Assembly: GCA_964552235.1 (NCBI GenBank)
Contig: CAZKGO010000013.1
Location: forward strand, 1 to 64,000
Origin: CAVTHK01 sp964552235
Lineage (GTDB): Bacteria > Spirochaetota > Spirochaetia > SZUA-6 > CAVTHK01
Length of the DNA stretch: 64,000 nt
Reading direction: 5' to 3'
Shown: one piece after another, positions 42,811 to 52,100 of the stretch
Layout: every line of letters begins with the position of its first letter
How positions within the stretch are numbered: position 1 is the stretch's first letter
Notes under the pieces: generated by a model
Seen by the model: the letters and a program-made list of their open reading frames with translations, nothing else
What the model was told of the DNA's origin: nothing
The model's database searches: none
Translations under genes and position numbers: made by a program

Positions 42811-43479
42811 CTATCTCTCCGCCTTCTCGGCCGCCGGCTCCGCGCCCTCCGCCGCGCCTTCGGCCGCAACCGCCGCCTCGCCCTCGGCAGCCGCTTCCTC
42901 GACCGGCGCAGCCACGACCTCCGCCTTCTTCGCCAGGACGGTGCAGACCACCTGGTCAGGATGAGTCAGCACGCGAACGCTCTCCATGGGCGGAAGATCC
43001 CGGACATGGATCGAGTGCCCGATCAGGAGGGATGTGACGTCGACCACGATGTCCTCGGGCAGGTCCTTGGGAAGACACTCGATCTCGAGCTCGTGAATCA
43101 GGGTCTCGAGCAGTCCGCCCTCGCGCACTCCCTGGGCGTTTCCGGTCAAGTGGATGGCCACGTGGGTCCTCAGTGTGCGGGACGGGTCGATCTCGTAGAA
43201 GTCGATGTGCGTGATCCGGCCGCTCACGATATCTTCCTGGTAGTCCTTGACGAGGACCTCCATGGCCGACTCCGGCGACTCGGGCGACTCTAGTTTGATG
43301 ATCGTGCTCTCGGAGACTGCCTTGAACTTCGATCCGAACTCGTGCTCGTCGATCACGATCGGCACCGGCTCCTTGCGGCCGTACACGATTGACGGTATCT
43401 TGCCGGAGCGCCGGAACCGCCCGGCTGCTCCCTTGCCGCTTTCCTTTCGCACCGAGAACGAGAGACTCTTCTGCTCCAT
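42811..43479 (-). CDS. rplY: 50S ribosomal protein L25/general stress protein Ctc
   Basis: 222 residues. N-terminal L25 RNA-binding domain (RKESGKGAAGRFRRSGKIPS) and the C-terminal TL5 beta domain (VPIVIDEHEF, HIDFYEIDPSRTLRTHVAIH, GGLLETLIHELEIECLP). The last ~35 residues are an Ala/Glu tail. Long L25 proteins of this kind bind 5S rRNA. The position between spoVG and pth matches the Firmicute spoVG...ctc-pth order. Confidence 0.95.
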   Translation of the reverse strand: MEQKSLSFSVRKESGKGAAGRFRRSGKIPSIVYGRKEPVPIVIDEHEFGSKFKAVSESTIIKLESPESPESAMEVLVKDYQEDIVSGRITHIDFYEIDPSRTLRTHVAIHLTGNAQGVREGGLLETLIHELEIECLPKDLPEDIVVDVTSLLIGHSIHVRDLPPMESVRVLTHPDQVVCTVLAKKAEVVAAPVEEAAAEGEAAVAAEGAAEGAEPAAEKAER

Positions 43480-43521
43480 GTCCTGCTCCTCTTGACTGTA
43501 CCTGCCGCCGCGCGAACGAGG

Positions 43522-43595
43522 CTGGGACGGCAGGATTCGAACCTGCGTAATGCCGGTTCCAAAGACCGGTGGCTTAACCGCTTGCCTACGTCCCA
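43522..43595 (-). tRNA. tRNA-Gln (TTG)
   Basis: 74 bases: acceptor TGGGACG/CGTCCCA with G73, anticodon stem CCGGT/ACCGG with loop CTTTGGA (anticodon TTG), T loop TTCGAAT. It lies inside the spoVG-rplY interval on the same strand, 31 bases after spoVG, and has no clear promoter of its own, so it is probably processed from the spoVG transcript. Confidence 0.95.
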
Positions 43596-43626
43596 GAGAT
43601 TTCCGAACAGGGCGGCCGGGGCGGGG

Positions 43627-43941
43627 CTAGGCCTGCTCCCGGTCTTCTTCCTCTACGACGGCGAGTGGCTCGCCGGAATTCGGCTCCGCCGCCATCTTTT
43701 CGTATGCAGCGAGGATCTGCCTCTGTATGTGGTTCCGGAACTCGGAATTGATCGGGTGCGCTATGTCCTTGTACTCCCCCGTCTGGGTCTTCCGACTCGG
43801 CATCGCCACGAAGGTGCCCGACTGCCCCTTGATGATCTTCAGGTTGTGGACGGCAAAGCAATCATCGAACGTCAGGGTCACGTAGGCCTTAAGCTTGCCC
43901 TCGCTCTCGACTCTGCGGATGCGGATGTCAGTGATGTCCAC
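43627..43941 (-). CDS. spoVG: SpoVG-family RNA/DNA-binding regulator
   Basis: 104 residues with the signature MDITDIRIRRVESEGKLKAY, DCFAVHNLKIIKG and AHPINSEFRNHIQ. SpoVG proteins bind RNA/DNA and regulate genes in Firmicutes and Borrelia. The GTG start follows AGGGGGTG. Two tandem promoters precede it. The last ~20 residues (Glu/Ala-rich) extend past the conserved core. Confidence 0.95.
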   Translation of the reverse strand: MDITDIRIRRVESEGKLKAYVTLTFDDCFAVHNLKIIKGQSGTFVAMPSRKTQTGEYKDIAHPINSEFRNHIQRQILAAYEKMAAEPNSGEPLAVVEEEDREQA

Positions 43942-43970
43942 AGCCGCACACCCCCTATTGCATGCATTTC

Positions 43971-43999
43971 ATTCTACAACGGGTCGTTACCCAATGCAA
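43971..43999 (-). promoter_or_regulatory. Proximal spoVG promoter (P2)
   Basis: Minus strand TTGCAT (43994-43999), 17-base spacer, TAGAAT (43971-43976); leader about 23 bases. It is weaker than the distal promoter but well spaced. Confidence 0.6.
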
Positions 44000-44030
44000 G
44001 CAGGAGATGGAGGCCCTTATGTCGGCAGCG

Positions 44031-44058
44031 ATTATAGTGGTCCAGCCGACTGTGTCAA
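44031..44058 (-). promoter_or_regulatory. Distal consensus spoVG promoter (P1)
   Basis: Minus strand TTGACA (44053-44058), 16-base spacer, TATAAT (44031-44036): both hexamers perfect. One of the best promoters in the window. Confidence 0.85.
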
Positions 44059-44152
44059 GGCTGTACGACCGCGCACCGGGGGAGCGGCCCGGCCGGCCGC
44101 TTGGGTACTGTCCGGGCCGCGCCCGGCGCCGGGGCCGGCGACGCAAGACCTG

Positions 44153-44180
44153 TTGACATTTCCGAAGGGAAGCACATAGA
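44153..44180 (+). promoter_or_regulatory. Candidate promoter of the acidic-protein gene
   Basis: Perfect -35 TTGACA (44153-44158) with a weak -10 CATAGA (44175-44180) at a 16-base spacing. Divergent from the two spoVG promoters. Confidence 0.5.
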
Positions 44181-44215
44181 TTGGCAGTACAAGCAAGGAG
44201 GCCGGGAAACCGATC

Positions 44216-44587
44216 ATGAGCTCCCTGAACCTGAGCGACGACTGGCACCTCGTGATGGGCTCCGACGACGACGCGGACGACTTCGAAGATGACGACGCCC
44301 TCGACGACGACTTCGACGACTATGAAGACGATCTCGACGAAGACGACTACGACGAGGACGAACTGGAAGACGAGGAGTCCGACGACTTCGAAGACAGCGA
44401 CGAAGACGATTACGACGAAGAGGAAGACGAAGAGGAAGACGAAGAGGACGAAGACGACGAAGACGACGAAGACGAAGAGGATGCCTTCGACGAAGACGAA
44501 GAGGACGAGGACCTCGAAGAGGACGAGGAGTTCTTCGACGAGGACTACGAAGACGACGAGACCGAGGACGACGAAGACGAGGAGTAG
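44216..44587 (+). CDS. Extremely acidic low-complexity protein
   Basis: 123 residues of which, by hand count, about 89 are Asp or Glu, with no Lys or Arg. Only the first ~16 residues (MSSLNLSDDWHLVMGS) are ordinary sequence; the rest is D/E runs with occasional aromatic residues (FEDD, DYDE, EEFFDEDYED). Codons mix GAC, GAT, GAA and GAG, so it is not a simple DNA repeat, although GACGAAGAC units recur around 44440-44480. It has an AAGGAGG site and its own candidate promoter. It resembles the acidic tail of RpoE (delta) or a nucleic-acid mimic, but no homology is claimed. Its 3' end overlaps rsfS on the other strand by 43 bases. Confidence 0.7.
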   Translation: MSSLNLSDDWHLVMGSDDDADDFEDDDALDDDFDDYEDDLDEDDYDEDELEDEESDDFEDSDEDDYDEEEDEEEDEEDEDDEDDEDEEDAFDEDEEDEDLEEDEEFFDEDYEDDETEDDEDEE

Positions 44588-44934
44588 ACCTCCTCGGCCA
44601 TGAACCAGAGCTTCTCCAGCTCGTAGAAGTCGCGCTTTTCGCGGTTCATCAGGTGCACGACCACACTGCCGCAGTCGATGAGAGCCCACCCGGATTCAGC
44701 CGCGCCGCGGCTGCCGCTGAGGCGGGCGGAGGTCTTTCCCTCGACGCTCGCCAGCACGTGATCGAGAAGGCTGCGCATGTGAGTTTCGCTGCGCGGCGTG
44801 GCGATCACGAAGTAGTCGGTCCAGCCGCACGCCGGCCCGACATCGAGGACCACGGTGTCCTCTGCCTGGTGCTGCTCAAGGACACGCGCCACCTCGAGCG
44901 CGATCGCGCGGCTGCTACTTGACATACCTTCCAT
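44545..44934 (-). CDS. rsfS: Ribosomal silencing factor RsfS
   Basis: Binds L14 and blocks subunit joining under starvation. Core motifs DTVVLDVGPACGWTDYFVIA, SETHMRSLLDHV, WALIDCGSVVVHLM and RDFYELEKLW. The ATG at 44934 has GGAAGG seven bases upstream and overlaps the LCP gene. The usual end is just after YELEKLW; here about 18 more residues follow, ending in EEVYSSSSSSSVSSSS. That tail is the antisense reading of the acidic gene. 129 residues in all. Confidence 0.92.
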   Translation of the reverse strand: MEGMSSSSRAIALEVARVLEQHQAEDTVVLDVGPACGWTDYFVIATPRSETHMRSLLDHVLASVEGKTSARLSGSRGAAESGWALIDCGSVVVHLMNREKRDFYELEKLWFMAEEVYSSSSSSSVSSSS

Positions 44935-46096
44935 CGAAATCCCTTCCGAGGATCACCGTCACGTCCGCGTCGCTGGCAGCGCTCGGCTGCCCGTGGACGC
45001 GCTCGCAGTGGATGATCTCGGCCACCCGCCGCGCCGCCTCGGGGCTGCCCCGCCGGTCGAGAACGACGGTGTTCACGTACTTGTCGTTGTCGGCGTTGCC
45101 GAAGGAAACGACGTCGAAGCCGAAGCTCTCGTAGAGCGCCTTGGTGCGCCGCGCGAGCCCGTCCAGGCTCGTGCCGTTGAGGATCTCCACGGTGACGGTG
45201 AGCGAGTCGCTCGCCGTGACGGCCTCGCTGCTGATCGCCTGGCTCATCTGGCTGATGGTCTCGCGGATGAGGGCGCCTTCGTAGTGCGGCAGCAGCACCT
45301 GACCGTCGACTCCCTCGACCGCCCTGAGGCTGCCCATGACCCGCTGGAACACCAGGTGGTCGGGGTCCAGGCGGCCGATCTCGCGCACCAGCGAGTCGAT
45401 CCCGCGGGCGCTGATGTTCGTCTGCAGGAACGCCTTGAAAGCGGCGTTGGCCGCCGGCTTGGCCAGCAGTTCCTGCGTGGCCGGCTGACCGATGCGCTTC
45501 AGGAGCGACTGCAGGAACTTCTGCCGCCTGCCGACCCTCTCCATTTCCTCCTCGAGCGGATCCTCGTAGCTCAGGTACTGGAGGGCCTTGTCGCCGTCCA
45601 GCGTGACGCTGCCCGACGGCAGCAGAACGCGTCCACCGTCGATCGTCGCTTCGACGGGGTTCGAGATGAAGACCTCGATCCCGCCGAGCAGGTCGACGGT
45701 GTCGGCGATGCGATCGTGGGACAGCACGACGCAGAATGGAACAGCCACCTTGAGCACCTGCTCGGTCTTTTTCCTCAGGGCATCGGGGTTTGCGGCCGAA
45801 TACAGCACGGAGATGCGGTCGAAGCGGCCCAGCTCGGCGATCTGCAGGCCCAGGTTCGCGGGTATGTGGAAAAGCCCGCCGCGCTTGGTGTTCGGCTCGT
45901 AGAGCAGGACCTGCATGTGATCCAGGGTGTCCGCCCGGGCGAAGACGAAGAGGATGTTGATCGGCTCGCCGCGTCCGACCAGCTCTGTGAACGCGTCGGT
46001 GCGGAACTGGAGAAACCCGTAGACCCCGGCCGCCGCGACGACGACCAGGATCAGCGCCAGTATCAGGGCGCTCTTGTCCGCTCTGCGCGTGCTCAC
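44915..46096 (-). CDS. LytR-CpsA-Psr family protein with LytR C-terminal domain
   Basis: 393 residues. An N-terminal transmembrane helix (~9-29) is followed by an LCP domain (NILFVFARADTLDHMQVLL, VDLLGGIEVFI) and a C-terminal LytR_C domain (TVEILNGTSLDGLARRTKAL). LCP enzymes attach polymers to peptidoglycan. Here several usual Arg/Asp residues are not obvious, as in other spirochaetal versions, so the activity is uncertain. The start is GTG, overlapping the yqeK stop (GTGA). Confidence 0.85.
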   Translation of the reverse strand: MSTRRADKSALILALILVVVAAAGVYGFLQFRTDAFTELVGRGEPINILFVFARADTLDHMQVLLYEPNTKRGGLFHIPANLGLQIAELGRFDRISVLYSAANPDALRKKTEQVLKVAVPFCVVLSHDRIADTVDLLGGIEVFISNPVEATIDGGRVLLPSGSVTLDGDKALQYLSYEDPLEEEMERVGRRQKFLQSLLKRIGQPATQELLAKPAANAAFKAFLQTNISARGIDSLVREIGRLDPDHLVFQRVMGSLRAVEGVDGQVLLPHYEGALIRETISQMSQAISSEAVTASDSLTVTVEILNGTSLDGLARRTKALYESFGFDVVSFGNADNDKYVNTVVLDRRGSPEAARRVAEIIHCERVHGQPSAASDADVTVILGRDFDGRYVK

Positions 46097-46674
46097 GTGC
46101 CGGTCCTCCTCAGCTCCTCGATCATGAGCCGCGTGGCCGGCAGCGGCTCCAGGTCCTTTAGACGATAATAGGAGGCCAGGGCTTCCGCGACCAGCAGCAC
46201 GACCTCGTCCAGCGACGCTGCCGCGCGGGCCCGGCCCCGCAAGCCTCGCGCAAAGCCGCGTCCCGGCTCCAGCAGATCGGCGGCATAGACGGCCTTGGCC
46301 ACCGCATCGAGCCCCGGCCCGCCGGCGACGTGGCTGCGGACCGCGCCCAGGATCACCGGGTCCGAGACCCCGCTCTCCCTCAACAGGACCTCCGCCGCCA
46401 CCCCGTGCAGAAGCACCGGCCGCTGCCGTTCGGCCTCGGTGGGTTGGACGCCCGCACGGCCGACCACAGCGAGGATCTCCTCGCCGTCGAGTTCCCTCGC
46501 CACGTCGTGCGCCAGGCCGGCTGCGTAGGCCCGCTGCGCGTCGGCGCCGAAGCGCAAGGCGAGCTGCCGGGCGCAGCGGGCGACCCCCAGCGAGTGTCGC
46601 CGGCGCCCCGGCGACAGCCGCAGCAGCAGCTGACGGATCGCCTCTTCAGGGGCGGTACAGGCCGTGGCGCTCAA
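46093..46674 (-). CDS. yqeK: YqeK-family HD-domain dinucleotide hydrolase, TTG start
   Basis: HD-domain protein of the bis(5'-nucleosyl)-tetraphosphatase (YqeK) family, which hydrolyses Ap4A. HD residues in RRRHSLGVARCARQL and AGLAHDVARELDG, then LLHGVAAEVLL. No ATG/GTG fits the conserved N-terminus; a TTG at 46674 preceded by GGAGG at ideal spacing does, and makes 193 residues. It lies inside the end of nadD, overlapping by 29 bases. nadD-yqeK is a common pair. Confidence 0.88.
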   Translation of the reverse strand: MSATACTAPEEAIRQLLLRLSPGRRRHSLGVARCARQLALRFGADAQRAYAAGLAHDVARELDGEEILAVVGRAGVQPTEAERQRPVLLHGVAAEVLLRESGVSDPVILGAVRSHVAGGPGLDAVAKAVYAADLLEPGRGFARGLRGRARAAASLDEVVLLVAEALASYYRLKDLEPLPATRLMIEELRRTGT

Positions 46675-47214
46675 TGTACCTCCGCACCCGTTCGGGGACC
46701 AGGAAGCGGATCGTCTGCCTCGCAGCGACGCGGCGACGGATTCCCGTCGACGACAGCGGCAGCAGGACATTGTCCAGGCAGCGGTGCCGGTAGGGGAAAT
46801 CGACAGCCCGCGGGCTGTCCCGGCGGCAGACGATCAGGTCGACCCGCTCCGCCAGCTCGCCTGCCCTCTTCCAGCGCGAAAAGCCCTCAAGGAGATCGTC
46901 TCCGATGATCAGGCCCAGGCGCCCGTCGGGACGGTATCGGCGCTCGATCTCCGCCACCGTGTCGATCATGTACGACACCCCGCCGCGGGCGATCTCGCAG
47001 GGGTCGCAAACGAAACCGGCAAGGCCCGCCAGGGCCAGCCGCACCATCCGCAGCCGCTGGCGTGGGGCGATGGAAGCGGGAGCATCCTTGTGCGCAGGCA
47101 CGTTCGAGGGAACGAAGATGATGCGGTCGTAGCCGCAGGTGGTACGCGCCACCTCCGCGACGAACAGGTGCCCATAGTGGATCGGGTTGAACGTGCCGCC
47201 GAGGATCGCCGCTT

Positions 47215-47218
<4 letters not shown>
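46646..47218 (-). CDS. nadD: Nicotinate-nucleotide adenylyltransferase
   Basis: Makes deamido-NAD from nicotinate mononucleotide and ATP. Nucleotidyltransferase motifs LGGTFNPIHYGHLFVAE and LPLSSTGIRRRV; GVSYMIDTVAEIERRY is also typical. 190 residues. It overlaps obgE by 4 bases. Its product is the substrate of NadE, encoded at 52767. Confidence 0.96.
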
Positions 47219-48201
<983 letters not shown>

Positions 48202-48204
48202 GCC

Positions 48205-48462
48205 TCAGCGGGGCTCGGCAACCACACTGGCGAGCTTGCGACCGCGGCGCTCGTGGTACCTGACGATTCCGTCGGCCCGGGCGAAGAGGGTGTCGTCGCT
48301 TCCGAGACCCACGTTGTCTCCGGGGTGGAACCGCGTTCCGCGCTGGCGCACCAGGATCGTGCCCGCCTTGACGAGCTCGCCGCCGTACCGCTTGATGCCC
48401 AGGCGCTGAGAGTTGGAATCCCTCCCGTTCCTAGAGCTTCCCTGTCCTTTCTTATGAGCCAT
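48205..48462 (-). CDS. rpmA: 50S ribosomal protein L27
   Basis: 85 residues starting AHKKGQGSSRNGRDSNSQRLG, with GGELVKAGTILVRQRGT and the Gly/Arg-rich end. There is no N-terminal extension before AHKKG, so it does not need the Prp protease, and the ysxB/prp gene that separates rplU and rpmA in many Firmicutes is absent. Confidence 0.97.
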   Translation of the reverse strand: MAHKKGQGSSRNGRDSNSQRLGIKRYGGELVKAGTILVRQRGTRFHPGDNVGLGSDDTLFARADGIVRYHERRGRKLASVVAEPR

Positions 48463-48472
48463 GGCCCTGCCC

Positions 48473-48787
48473 TCAAGCGACCGTGATGTCTTCGACGCGG
48501 AGAACCGTGAACGACTGGCGGTGGCCCCGCTTTTTGTGAAAACCTTTGCGCCTGCGGTAGCGGTATACCACGATCTTGCGGTCGCGGCCTTCGTCCTCGA
48601 CCACCGCGCGGATCTTCGCGCCGGCCACGTAGGGGGTGCCGACCTTGACCGCCCCGGCGTCAGAGGTGAGCAGCACGGAGTCGAACTCCACGACGTCACC
48701 CTTGGGCCGGCCGAGGAGGTCCACCTTGAGCCGGGCGCCTTTTTCCGCCTTGTATTGCCTGCCGTTGATGCTTACGAGCGCGTACAT
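48473..48787 (-). CDS. rplU: 50S ribosomal protein L21
   Basis: 104 residues. YALVSINGRQYKAEKG at the start and the L21 signature KKRGHRQSFTVLRVEDI at the end. First gene of the rplU-rpmA-obgE-nadD-yqeK-LCP-rsfS operon. ATG at 48787 with GAGG upstream. Confidence 0.97.
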   Translation of the reverse strand: MYALVSINGRQYKAEKGARLKVDLLGRPKGDVVEFDSVLLTSDAGAVKVGTPYVAGAKIRAVVEDEGRDRKIVVYRYRRRKGFHKKRGHRQSFTVLRVEDITVA

Positions 48788-48822
48788 CGCTTCCTCGGGA
48801 TTCTGTGTTGGTAGAGCGACCC

Positions 48823-48851
48823 AACTTAGCACGATGCCGAGGAGAGGGTCA
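48823..48851 (-). promoter_or_regulatory. Promoter of the rplU operon
   Basis: Minus strand TTGACC (48846-48851), 17-base spacer, TAAGTT (48823-48828); leader about 29 bases. Confidence 0.6.
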
Positions 48852-49020
48852 AGGACAGCTCTCGGCACCCCTCGCAGACTCACGGCCTTCGCTCGGCGCA
48901 GCCACGGCGAGGGCGCACGGCCGTCCGGTATCCCGCCGGTTCGGGTCCGGCGGCCGAGAGGCACCGCCCTCGCGGCCGTCGGTCCGGTGGAGCCCGGGCG
49001 CGTCCCGCGCCCTCCGGTCG

Positions 49021-49067
49021 GGCGATTTCCAGCTGTCGGTCGAGGGCCGCGGCGATTTCCGGTTGCC
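49021..49067 (+). repeat. Paired direct repeat upstream of the por promoter
   Basis: GGCGATTTCC at 49021-49030 and 49051-49060, exactly 30 bp apart (about three helical turns). Similarity extends to GGCGATTTCC-(A/G)G(C/T)TG. The second copy ends two bases before the por -35. Placement is ideal for an activator. Confidence 0.55.
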
Positions 49068-49091
49068 AAGACAGAGGGTTCTCGGTAGTAT
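49063..49091 (+). promoter_or_regulatory. Promoter of por
   Basis: TTGCCA (49063-49068), 17-base spacer, TAGTAT (49086-49091). The leader carries AGGTGATCC near 49121, a long match to the anti-Shine-Dalgarno sequence. Confidence 0.7.
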
Positions 49092-49132
49092 GAGTTCCCG
49101 GTCCTGACTTTCCGACCAAGAGGTGATCCAGA

Positions 49133-52100
49133 ATGGCACGAGAAACCGTGTTGATCGACGGGAACGCCGCGGCCGCCTACGTGGCCCATGCCACCAACGA
49201 GGTGATCGCGATCTACCCCATCACTCCATCTTCGCCCATGGGCGAAATCGCCGACCAGTTCAGCGCCGACGGCAAGACGAACATCTGGGGCACGGTCCCA
49301 TCCGTGACCGAAATGCAGTCGGAGGCCGGCGCAGCCGGAGCTGTCCACGGCGCGCTGACCACGGGGGCGCTGGTGACGACCTTCACGGCCAGCCAGGGCC
49401 TCCTCCTCATGATCCCGAACATGTACAAAATCGCCGGCGAGCTCACGCCCACGGTGTTCCACATCGCCGCGCGCGCCGTCGCGACGCATGCTCTCTCGAT
49501 CTTCGGCGACCATTCCGACGTGATGTCGACCCGGTCGACGGGCTACGCGATGCTCGCCTCCAGCAACGTCCAGGAAGTCATGGACATGGCCCTGATCGCT
49601 CAGGCCGCCACTCTCGAGTCGAGGGTGCCTTTCCTCCACTTCTTCGACGGCTTCCGCACCAGCCACGAGGTGCAGAAGGTCGAGCAGTTGTCCTTTGACG
49701 ACATGCGCGCCGTCATCGACGAGAACTCGGTCATCGCCCACCGGATGCGGGCCATGACCCCCGAGAGGCCCGTGCTGCGCGGCACCTCGCAGAACCCCGA
49801 CGTGTTCTTCGCCAGCCGGGAGACGGTCAACCGGTACTATGATGCGGCTCCCGCGATCGTGCAGAAGGTGATGGCTCGCTTTGCCAAGGTCGTCGGACGC
49901 AAGTACGGGCTGTTCGACTACGTCGGCGCTCCCGACGCCGAACGCATCGTGGTGATGATCGGCTCGGGCGCGGACACCATGGAAGAGGTCGTCGAGCACC
50001 TCCAGGGCAAGGGCGAAAAGGTGGGCCTCGTCAAGTGCCGGCTCTACAGGCCCTGGAGCACCGACGCCCTGTTGGCGGCCCTGCCGAAGACCGTCAAGGG
50101 AATCGCGGTGCTCGACCGGACCAAGGAGCCCGGCTCGCTCGGCGAGCCGCTGTACCAGGACGTCTGCACGGCCCTGGCCGAGGCGGCCAACGACGGCCGC
50201 TTCAAGCCGGCCAGATTCCCGGTGATCGTAGGCGGGCGCTACGGCCTCGGCTCCGGGGAGTTCAACCCCGGCATGGCCAAGGCGGTGCTGGACAACCTCA
50301 AGGCCTCCGAGCCGAAGAACCACTTTACGGTCGGCATCTACGACGACGTGACGCACACGAGCCTGCCGTTCGACGACAGCGTGGAGACCACTCCGCCCGG
50401 CACCCACTCGGCCATGTTCTACGGCCTCGGCTCCGACGGCACGGTCAGCGCCAACAAGAACTCGATCAAGATCATTGGAGACGCCACGGACAACTACGCG
50501 CAGGGCTATTTCGTCTACGACTCGAAAAAGGCCGGAACCTACACGATCTCGCACCTGCGCTTTGGAAAGAAGCCCATCAAGAGCACCTACCTGGTGCAGC
50601 ACGCCGACTTCATCGCGTGCCACCAGTTCAGCTTTCTCGAAAAAATCGACATGCTGTCGGCCCTCAAGCCCGGCGGGACATTCCTCCTCGCCTCCCACTA
50701 CGGCAAGGACGAGGTGTGGGACCGCATGCCCGCCGAGGTGCAGAAGCAGCTCATCGACAAGAAGGCCAAGTTCTACATCATCGACGCCTCGGGCATCGCC
50801 GAGAAGGCCGGCATGGGCCGTCGCATCAACGTCACCATGCAGACCGCCTTCTTCAAGGTGTCCGGGGTCCTGCCCGAGGTCGAGGCCGTCGAGCTGATCA
50901 AGAAGGCCGTCGAGAAGACCTACGGCCGCAAGGGGCGGGAGGTGGTCGAGCGCAACATCGCCACGATCGACATGGCGCTGGCCGGCGTCGAGGCCGTCGA
51001 GGTGCCCGCCAGGGTCACCAGCAAGCTGCACATGAGGCCTCCGGTGGCCGGCGACGCGCCGCAGTTCGTCAAGGAAGTCATCGGCCCGATGGTCGCCCTC
51101 AAGGGCGACAAGCTCCCGGTGTCGAAGCTGCCTGACGACGGCACCTACCCCACCGGCACGACCAAGTACGAGAAGCGCAACATCGCCGAGTACATCCCGG
51201 TCTGGGACCCGGAGACCTGCATCCAGTGCGGTGAATGCTCGCTGGTCTGTCCGCACGCCACGATCCGCCTCAAGATCTACGATCCGAAGTTCCTCGCCAA
51301 GGCGCCGCCGACGTTCAAGAGCGCCGACGCCAAGGGCAAGCAGTATGAGGGCATGAAGGCGACCCTGCAGGTGGCCCCCGAGGACTGCACCGGCTGTGAG
51401 GCGTGCGTGATCGCCTGCCCGGCGTTCAAGAAGGTCGACGGCCAGAAGACCGACCGGAGGGCCATCAACATGGAGCCGCAGCCGCCGCTGCGCGCCCAGG
51501 AGGCGGCGAACTGGGACTTCTTCCTCACGATCCCCAACGTCGACCGCAGCCTCGTGGCCGAAGCCACGGTCAAGGGCTCGCAGCTGCTGGAGCCCCTGTT
51601 CGAGTTCTCCGGAGCCTGCGCCGGCTGCGGCGAGACTCCCTACGTCAAGCTCGTGAGCCAGCTCTTCGGCGACCGCGCCACCATCGCCAACGCCACCGGC
51701 TGCTCGTCGATCTACGGCGGCAACCTGCCCAACACGCCCTACACCACCCGCGCCGACGGCCGCGGGCCCACGTGGTCGAACTCCCTGTTCGAGGACGCCG
51801 CCGAGTTCGGCATGGGCATGCGCCTGACCGCCGACAAGCTCGGGGAGTTCGCCCGGGAGCTCCTCGACCGTCTGGCAAAGCAGGTCGGCGAGGGCCTGGT
51901 CAAGGAGCTCAAGGACAACACCCAGAGCACCCAGGCCCAGATCGAGATGCAGCGGCAGAAGGTGGCCGAGCTCAAGGCGAAGCTGGCCAGGATCGACACC
52001 GCGGAGGCCCGGCAGCTGCTGAACGCCGCCGACTACCTGATCCGACGCTCGGTGTGGATCTTCGGCGGCGACGGGTGGGGCTACGACATCGGCTACGGGG

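Larger units (their letters stand above)
48788..49132. other. Divergent intergenic region between rplU and por
   Basis: 345 bases without a gene. It holds the rplU promoter (minus), a long GC-rich stretch (about 48880-49020) in which no reliable coding was seen, the paired repeats upstream of por, and the por promoter and ribosome site. Confidence 0.6.

Noticed and set aside
43955..44689. Long hydrophobic minus-strand frame (Val/Phe/Leu-rich) opposite the acidic gene
   Set aside because: It is the automatic complement of Asp/Glu codons. It has no sensible start and crosses the spoVG promoter and rsfS.
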